Assembly: GCA_029931885.1 (NCBI GenBank)
Contig: JAOZRJ010000033.1
Coordinates: 1 to 9,368 of the forward strand
Origin: Candidatus Omnitrophota bacterium
Lineage (GTDB): Bacteria > Omnitrophota > Koll11 > Zapsychrales > Aceulaceae
Direction: 5' to 3'
DNA: 9,368 bases
Both the position numbers and the translations under genes were made by a program. Shown piece by piece: positions 5,376-9,368 of the stretch. Below the pieces are notes generated by a model. It saw nothing but the letters and a program-made list of their open reading frames with translations, was not told where the DNA came from and ran no database searches. The first letter of the stretch is position 1. Each line of letters starts with the position of its first letter.

Positions 5376-5641
5376 CACCAATCCACCTTGTCAGAGTCGA
5401 TTGAAGCTACTCCAAACAAGCAAACGACAGCGATGTCCATAAGTTCATTGCCTATAGTTTCACCTGAAGCATTGACATGTATTGCTTGTAATACCTCGTA
5501 GACCTCTTCAGCTAAGGCGCCGTAGATTTCGTGTTTAGATGAAAATGAACCAAGGCCTTTCTTACGTCGCACGTCTTTATAGAAATGCTCGAATTTTTCC
5601 CAAGCGTCTTGCACTTCTTTCTCAGTGATTAGTTCTCTCAT
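5375..5641 (-). CDS. MazG-like nucleotide pyrophosphohydrolase
   Basis: 88 residues, ATG at 5641, sharing ATGA with the stop of the preceding small gene. The MazG family signature is present: EEVYE (E45, E46, E49) followed 16 residues later by ELMD (E66, D69). This EExxE...ExxD set binds magnesium in the all-alpha NTP pyrophosphohydrolases. The length fits a single-domain phage MazG. These enzymes hydrolyse (d)NTPs to the monophosphate and pyrophosphate; phage versions are thought to adjust nucleotide pools for genome replication, and a role in alarmone breakdown has been proposed. Substrate cannot be read from the sequence. It is near the 3' end of the minus-strand cluster that includes the ligase. 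Confidence 0.8.
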   Translation of the reverse strand: MRELITEKEVQDAWEKFEHFYKDVRRKKGLGSFSSKHEIYGALAEEVYEVLQAIHVNASGETIGNELMDIAVVCLFGVASIDSDKVDW

Positions 5642-5805
5642 TTTGAACTCGCCTTTGCCTTGTAGGTTAGTGTTTTTTCAGCTTTAGATTCTAATCGAGT
5701 TATTTCATTTCCGGCTTTTAGCCACTCTTCAGTCAATCTCTTCAACTCTTCACGTTCCTGTTCTTTGGTTTTATAGATTGTTCCATCATTGAATATTTTA
5801 CTCAT
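5638..5805 (-). CDS. Hypothetical small coiled-coil protein (55 aa)
   Basis: ATG at 5805, stop TGA at 5640-5638, starting MSKIFNDGTIYKTKEQEREE. The protein is charged and probably one long helix (about residues 12-45, KEQEREELKRLTEEWLKAGNEI), with a Lys-rich end. Both ends share ATGA overlaps, with the 86-aa gene upstream and the MazG gene downstream, which is strong support for a real translated gene. I do not recognise a family. Confidence 0.68.
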   Translation of the reverse strand: MSKIFNDGTIYKTKEQEREELKRLTEEWLKAGNEITRLESKAEKTLTYKAKASSK

Positions 5806-6062
5806 GATACCTTTGTATTTTGTTGTTTAATTTCATCGGCCGTTGCTATCAGCCAACGTTTGATTCGTTTGTGATCAATGAATATAATGCCGATTGCATA
5901 TCCCTCAGGCACGCCACTTTCCGATATATAACGTTCGGCCGTTTCTTTGTTTGTTGCCATTTGTGATTCAGGCACAAAAGCGATTTTGTCCTCAGTCTTA
6001 CCAAGGGCTTTCAGTACGTCCTGCGGTGTTGGGTGCTTCTTCATTGCCAGCACTTTTTTCAT
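5802..6062 (-). CDS. Hypothetical protein (86 aa)
   Basis: The frame is open up to an ATG at 6197, but the first 45 codons there merely shadow the zinc-ribbon gene in another frame. The start at 6062 has GGAGA seven bases upstream and gives 86 residues beginning MKKVLAMKKHPTPQDVLKAL. A second Met at residue 7 (6044) is a possible alternative. The protein has a basic N-terminal helix, a middle containing TNKETAERYI, and a beta-like GYAIGIIFID segment followed by basic KRIKRW. No cysteines, signal peptide or known motif are seen, and I do not recognise the family. It overlaps the preceding zinc-ribbon gene by 65 bases, which is long, and joins the next gene by ATGA. Confidence 0.62.
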   Translation of the reverse strand: MKKVLAMKKHPTPQDVLKALGKTEDKIAFVPESQMATNKETAERYISESGVPEGYAIGIIFIDHKRIKRWLIATADEIKQQNTKVS

Positions 6063-6219
6063 GCAACTGTCTCCATTTCTGTTGTTCGCAAAATTCACAT
6101 ATCCACATATCAAATTGAGAGCTGTAATGAACCATGTCCTCTGAGATCTCCATAACTCCGCCTTGACATCCGCATGATTCACATATCGGATATTCATTGT
6201 CGTTTATCGCCATGCTCAT
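5998..6219 (-). CDS. Small zinc-ribbon protein (73 aa)
   Basis: ATG at 6219, sharing ATGA with the ligase stop. Two cysteine knuckles, C13-x2-C16 (with C18 close by) and C41-x2-C44, form a likely zinc ribbon, with an acidic spacer (EISEDM) between. The remainder (about 50-73) is polar, lacks pattern, and overlaps the next gene by 65 bases, so this tail may be unimportant. Phages carry many such mini zinc proteins; some bind RNA polymerase or nucleic acid, but nothing here shows which. Coupling to the ligase stop supports it being real and co-expressed. Confidence 0.68.
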   Translation of the reverse strand: MSMAINDNEYPICESCGCQGGVMEISEDMVHYSSQFDMWICEFCEQQKWRQLHEKSAGNEEAPNTAGRTESPW

Positions 6220-7322
6220 ACGTCTCTCTTACCCTCCCATAAGTGATAGACAACACCAAATCGTGGTATTCCATCAGGCGTCAAATTCTGAAAGCGGACT
6301 GTAGCGTCTCCACCTGAAGGCCACGTCATGAGATTTCTCAAATATTCTTGATTGCCCTTAATTCCCGCATCGAATTGTTTGCCTTCATCTGTAATCAAAG
6401 AAACTGATTTTATCATGCCGGAATAGTTGCCTTTGCCTTCGTTCAGGGAAACAACCGTGTATTCAGCGTCTTGGAATTCCTTTCTTTTCAATAGAGATTT
6501 GGATCGTTTGCCTTCATACGACGAATCACCTTTTCTAATCATTTGACCTTCCATTCCATTGGCCAGATAATCGCCATATAGTTGGTCCAATTCTTCTTGA
6601 TTATGTACTTTTGTCGTTGGAACTATTACGATATTCGATACATCTGCCAACAGGCCTTTGATATAAGTGTTACGACCGTAGAAACCGCCCACTCTAATAG
6701 TATCGTAAACCCAGTATTCCAGTTTCTCTGCACTCTCTATCAGATTCTTTGCCGTTGGTTTCGACTTTTTAGCTAGTGATATAATTTTATTGAAATCATC
6801 TTTCAAAGCATCCGTATATAATTCGCCATCCAGTACCAATGTAGGATCGAGATCAAACATAGACTTTAGGGATTCATGGATATGAGGCGCTGACACAATT
6901 GGCTTGCCGCCTCTTGACCACATGCCCGTCTTATTGATAAGACATCGCATCCCATCCAATTTCGGTTGAGAGTAAACATCACTGAAATCGCCATCAAAGG
7001 CCTTTGGATATTTGTGTGCTAACATAGCTTCAGGATATCTATCGCCATCGACTGATGATAGATCACTGAAATAATGTTCATCCAATTTCTTGATATATTT
7101 TGCGTAAGCCTCTTTCTCTGCTTGCTCTTCAGGTGTGGTTTCATTTGATCGGCCAATATTTTTGCCGTTACAAATGGTCCATTCAGAAGTGACCATTTGG
7201 CCATTGACTTGACCGGATATACTGTGATATTTATTATTTTCACATTCGATCATCCACTGTTGAATAGCGCCTGTGGCCGTTCGTTTATACAATGGTCCAA
7301 ATACTTGATTCGATACGTTCAT
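6216..7322 (-). CDS. ATP-dependent DNA ligase
   Basis: 368 residues. Nucleotidyltransferase motifs are complete and in order: motif I KLDGMR with the AMP-accepting Lys at 121, motif III LDGELY (164-169), motif IIIa YWVYD (203-207), motif IV EGQMIRK (258-264) and motif V SLLKRK (276-281). A C-terminal OB-fold follows (about 285-368). It seals 5'-phosphate/3'-OH nicks using ATP, serving phage replication and repair. Residues 1-85 form a separate beta-rich domain ending in GKNIGRSNETTPEEQA, a module seen ahead of the ligase core in some large phages and somewhat WGR-like; its role is not known to me. It is smaller than T4 gp30 (487 aa). Start and stop both lie in ATGA overlaps with the neighbours. 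Confidence 0.94.
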   Translation of the reverse strand: MNVSNQVFGPLYKRTATGAIQQWMIECENNKYHSISGQVNGQMVTSEWTICNGKNIGRSNETTPEEQAEKEAYAKYIKKLDEHYFSDLSSVDGDRYPEAMLAHKYPKAFDGDFSDVYSQPKLDGMRCLINKTGMWSRGGKPIVSAPHIHESLKSMFDLDPTLVLDGELYTDALKDDFNKIISLAKKSKPTAKNLIESAEKLEYWVYDTIRVGGFYGRNTYIKGLLADVSNIVIVPTTKVHNQEELDQLYGDYLANGMEGQMIRKGDSSYEGKRSKSLLKRKEFQDAEYTVVSLNEGKGNYSGMIKSVSLITDEGKQFDAGIKGNQEYLRNLMTWPSGGDATVRFQNLTPDGIPRFGVVYHLWEGKRDV

Positions 7323-7720
7323 GATACCTCGTTGTCTTTCCAGACCAAGTCATGATGACAGTCTGAACATAATGTTTTTATCCAATGATTGACTGAATGT
7401 TGTTTGCCCGGCTTTCCGCAGATTCCACATATCATGCCTGACATCCCTTCATAGTGATATAACAGATTTCGCATGTCGTCTGTTGACGTCTTTGACATAT
7501 AGAACCGCAACTTGCCAAACTTCTCTTTCACTTGAAGCGCCACGGGTGGTTCAGCATCGCCTGGATGATTGGTGATATAATCAATTATTAAATCTTCCAA
7601 TTTCTCTGATAACTCGTTCAATACCCCGAACCAGCCATCCTTAATACTGTTTCCAATCACATTGCCGATACGATATAAATTAGGATACTTTTCGACCAAC
7701 ATTTCTGACTTTAATGTCAT
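7319..7720 (-). CDS. Conserved phage hypothetical protein with C-terminal zinc ribbon
   Basis: 133 residues, ATG at 7720 with AAAGGA five bases upstream. It has the layout of a family common in phages and prophages with no known function: GWFGVLNELSEKLEDLI (29-45), then QVKEKFGKLRFY (63-74), a helix, and a C-terminal zinc knuckle pair CGICGKPG (98-105) and LCSDC (117-121), with metal ligands C98, C101, C118 and C121. The KEKFGxLRFY motif is the best landmark. The stop overlaps the ligase start as ATGA, so the two are probably translated together. A nucleic-acid or protein-binding role is plausible but unproven. Confidence 0.85.
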   Translation of the reverse strand: MTLKSEMLVEKYPNLYRIGNVIGNSIKDGWFGVLNELSEKLEDLIIDYITNHPGDAEPPVALQVKEKFGKLRFYMSKTSTDDMRNLLYHYEGMSGMICGICGKPGKQHSVNHWIKTLCSDCHHDLVWKDNEVS

Positions 7721-7776
7721 ATCATTCCTTTCTTTAGTTTTTCAATTCTCGTCACGCCTGACAACGCCTCGCTGCA

Positions 7777-7956
7777 TTATTTGACCCATTCATCTTCGTA
7801 ATATTCACGACAATAATCGGGTTGAGATAATTGTTTTTTAAGTTCATCCATCACAGCGTTCGCAGTTGCTATACATAACTCCACAGCGAATATTGGTGCT
7901 GAGTCGCCAGCAATCCGTCTCGCTATTTGTTCAAGTTCTTTTTTACTGAGCGTCAT
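7777..7956 (-). CDS. Hypothetical small acidic protein (59 aa)
   Basis: ATG at 7956, stop TAA at 7779-7777, beginning MTLSKKELEQIARRIAGDSA. It is predicted to be helical, with a central amphipathic stretch (IFAVELCIATANAVMDELKK) and a Tyr/Glu-rich end (YCREYYEDEWVK). Its start lies inside the end of the membrane-protein gene (14-base overlap), and no strong ribosome site is seen, so coupling is likely. Family not recognised. The 56 bases between its stop and the next ATG (7720) hold only that gene's ribosome site. Confidence 0.62.
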   Translation of the reverse strand: MTLSKKELEQIARRIAGDSAPIFAVELCIATANAVMDELKKQLSQPDYCREYYEDEWVK

Positions 7957-8128
7957 CTTTAAAATTGCCTAGTGAATCACAATGATTGGGTGGATATCCA
8001 TGTTTGTTTATTATTCCGCTTTTTATAATTGCCTTAACACACACACCAATGACATCGCCTATGATTAAAACTATGAAAAAAGTTAACCACGGCGATGATG
8101 CCATGAACGCAAATAGAGTCATTTTCAT
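7943..8128 (-). CDS. Small single-pass membrane protein with HGYPPNHCD motif
   Basis: 61 residues. ATG at 8128; a second Met two codons later is an alternative start. One hydrophobic helix (about 12-35, LTFFIVLIIGDVIGVCV) is followed by a basic stretch and HGYPPNHCDSLGNF (43-56). The G-(W/Y)-P-P-x-H-x-D motif after a membrane helix recurs in small phage membrane proteins of unknown function. By the positive-inside rule the motif side, with its lysines, is probably cytoplasmic. It might act at the host envelope, but nothing more specific can be said. It follows the previous gene's stop by eight bases and overlaps the next gene by 14. Confidence 0.72.
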   Translation of the reverse strand: MKMTLFAFMASSPWLTFFIVLIIGDVIGVCVKAIIKSGIINKHGYPPNHCDSLGNFKDDAQ

Positions 8129-8131
8129 TCC

Positions 8132-8151
8132 ATTCTTTAAGATTCTTTAAG
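8132..8151. repeat. Perfect 10-bp tandem duplication at a gene end
   Basis: ATTCTTTAAG occurs twice head to tail (8132-8141 and 8142-8151). It covers the last codons and stop of the 148-aa gene and the region just upstream of the membrane-protein start. With one copy the upstream frame would run through the stop into the next gene; see the finding. Confidence 0.6.
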
Positions 8152-8583
8152 ATGATTGTAATGATTTGAAGTTAAATTCATTTCATCGAGGTTCCATATA
8201 CCTTCATCCTGTATCTTCTCATATACTGGACGTTGAGGCATCTCTCCACGTTTCTTGATTACCCAAATCGTAGACCCCCAATAAGGGTCTTTCTCCCAAT
8301 AACTGAACAAGTCCTCTAATTCACTATATAACAAGCCTTCAGCATCCGCACAACCCCACGCAAACATGTCATTACAATTAACGGAAACATTAAAAGACTT
8401 CTGCGCCTTTTCAGGCCAGTCTTCCTCCCACCAATGAGAGTTGAGAAAGACAACACCTTTCAATAGCAACAATGCCAACGCCTCGCCATCGTCAAAGTGA
8501 TAGTCTCCATTACTGATATGTAGGCGTGGAATGATTTCTTCATTGTAAATGACTTCTTTTATTCGATCATCTTCTGCTTCCAT
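8137..8583 (-). CDS. Conserved phage hypothetical protein (VNCND-FAWGCADAE family)
   Basis: 148 residues from ATG 8583. It contains the landmarks of a conserved hypothetical family seen in phages and prophages: a FLN...WWEEDWPEKA segment (46-60), VNCNDMFAWGCADAE (68-82), a W-x-KDP-x-WG block (96-103) and KKRGEMPQRPV (110-120). Trp and acidic residues are abundant. C70 and C78 with nearby Asp and Glu might bind a metal, but no catalytic role is established. Its start lies inside the end of the preceding gene (25-base overlap). GGAG is only two bases from the ATG, which is too close, so coupling is more likely to set initiation. The extreme C-terminus is encoded by the 10-bp duplication. Confidence 0.85.
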   Translation of the reverse strand: MEAEDDRIKEVIYNEEIIPRLHISNGDYHFDDGEALALLLLKGVVFLNSHWWEEDWPEKAQKSFNVSVNCNDMFAWGCADAEGLLYSELEDLFSYWEKDPYWGSTIWVIKKRGEMPQRPVYEKIQDEGIWNLDEMNLTSNHYNHLKES

Positions 8584-9368
8584 AACTCCAATTCTCTTTT
8601 ATATCGATTCGTTAATTTCAATTTCTTGTATAACCTCAGAACATAAGGCGCCATTTCCAGGTCATCTTCCTCTGCAATGTGCTCATTGTAATTCTGAATA
8701 GCAGCCACATAAGCGCCCTTTGAGTCATAGTAAGAACCGACAAGAAACTTATTCCGGGTTTCTAAAAATACTTCATCGGCCTTATCATCAATATCATTAC
8801 TCCAAGTCAATGTGATTGGCTTCGTCTGACCACGAGATTTGTATTTTGTGTATGTCTCTTCAGTGCCATCCTTACGAGTTATTGATATCACGACATTCCT
8901 CGACCCCACAAATGGCTTCAACTTGACTATCACAATCTCATCTTCATCGTATATATCAGCACCTTCATAAACAACGTTGCCTACAGTAACCTTGTAGTTA
9001 GCGTCTTTGATACGATGTAAATACAATTCGGAATATCGATCTGAAACTGTCATAGTTCGAAATGGTTTAAAGAACACTCCCACGGCACTACGTCTCACAG
9101 TTGTATACGTTTGAGCCTTTGTGAATCGTCTCACAAGTCCACTTGTCAACGAATCACCTCTTTGATATTTCTTGGCATCACCCATTTCAATGATTATGCC
9201 ATCTTTGGTCATTCTGAAGACACTGCCAGCCTTGAATTGCACACAATCATCTGTTTTCTTCATACATACTCGACATGATCCGTTAACTCGCACTCGATAA
9301 TTCTCGAATAAGAACTTATTTCGTCTCACCTTTTTCCAACGTTTGCCTTCCCCTTTCGAATATGTCAT
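8559..9368 (-). CDS. Hypothetical protein, possibly 5'-incomplete
   Basis: 269 residues are visible. The first codon is an ATG at the very edge (9368-9366), so it cannot be decided whether this is the true start; no ribosome site is in view. The N-terminus is basic (KGEGKRWKKVRRNKF) and carries a small cysteine cluster (C32, C35, C42). The middle (about 45-185) is beta-rich with alternating Val/Ile/Thr, and the last 60 residues are helical and charged (MAPYVLRLYKKLKLTNRYKR). No signal peptide or membrane helix is visible. I do not recognise the family. It overlaps the 148-aa gene by 25 bases and is the first visible member of the minus-strand cluster, whose promoter must lie further right. 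Confidence 0.78.
   Translation of the reverse strand: MTYSKGEGKRWKKVRRNKFLFENYRVRVNGSCRVCMKKTDDCVQFKAGSVFRMTKDGIIIEMGDAKKYQRGDSLTSGLVRRFTKAQTYTTVRRSAVGVFFKPFRTMTVSDRYSELYLHRIKDANYKVTVGNVVYEGADIYDEDEIVIVKLKPFVGSRNVVISITRKDGTEETYTKYKSRGQTKPITLTWSNDIDDKADEVFLETRNKFLVGSYYDSKGAYVAAIQNYNEHIAEEDDLEMAPYVLRLYKKLKLTNRYKRELELWKQKMIE

Noticed and set aside
5894..6144. Plus-strand frames opposite the small minus-strand genes
   Set aside because: They oppose two coupled genes, show no family features and no plausible initiation site.
6063..6197. N-terminal 45 codons of the long frame ending at 5802
   Set aside because: They lie opposite the conserved Cys-containing part of the zinc-ribbon gene in another frame and have no ribosome site; start moved to 6062.
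7019..7243. Second minus-strand frame inside the ligase N-terminal region
   Set aside because: It is out of frame with the ligase, whose motifs are complete, and has no recognisable features.
7673..7680. TATAAATT on the plus strand as a late promoter
   Set aside because: One mismatch, inside a minus-strand gene, with no plus-strand gene downstream.

Overview
The window is a piece of a T4-like myovirus genome (tailed phage, Caudoviricetes), moderately AT-rich. This rests on the gene order 20 (3' end), 67, a small basic core-type gene, 21, 22, 23, which is the T4 prohead module, and on T4-type late promoter boxes (TATAAATA or one-mismatch variants) lying between these genes. The host cannot be read from the sequence; T4-like phages usually infect Gram-negative bacteria or cyanobacteria.

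Plus strand, 1-4398, late capsid module. The end of the portal gene is followed by a late promoter, a 58-aa gp67-like gene, a 152-aa very acidic gp67-type core gene, and an 82-aa very basic protein. Then come the prohead protease gp21, the scaffold gp22 with its own late promoter, and the major capsid protein gp23, closed by a strong intrinsic terminator. Together these make the scaffolded prohead: portal as initiator, gp22 with small core proteins as scaffold, gp23 as shell, gp21 as the maturation protease.

Plus strand, 4399-5292, insertion-like segment. A second terminator lies about 100 bases after the first, with a late-promoter-like box between them, so a structured RNA of about 94 nt may be made there. 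Another promoter box then leads to a GIY-YIG homing endonuclease with NUMOD3-like repeats and a zinc-finger end. T4 carries a GIY-YIG gene (segD) at the same place, just after gene 23.

Minus strand, 9368-5322, a compact cluster of small genes plus an ATP-dependent DNA ligase and a MazG-type nucleotide pyrophosphohydrolase. Many neighbours share ATGA stop/start overlaps, so they are probably one translationally coupled transcript entering from beyond the right edge. This looks like an early/middle accessory and DNA-metabolism region converging on the late module. Several members are unrecognised or belong to conserved phage families without known function. Four genes (58, 55, 59 and 86 aa) were found or re-started by reading the sequence directly.

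No tRNA, rRNA, CRISPR array, IS element or integrase was seen. No stretch over 300 bases lacks a gene; the longest gap (4348-4626) holds two terminators, two promoter boxes and the candidate RNA.
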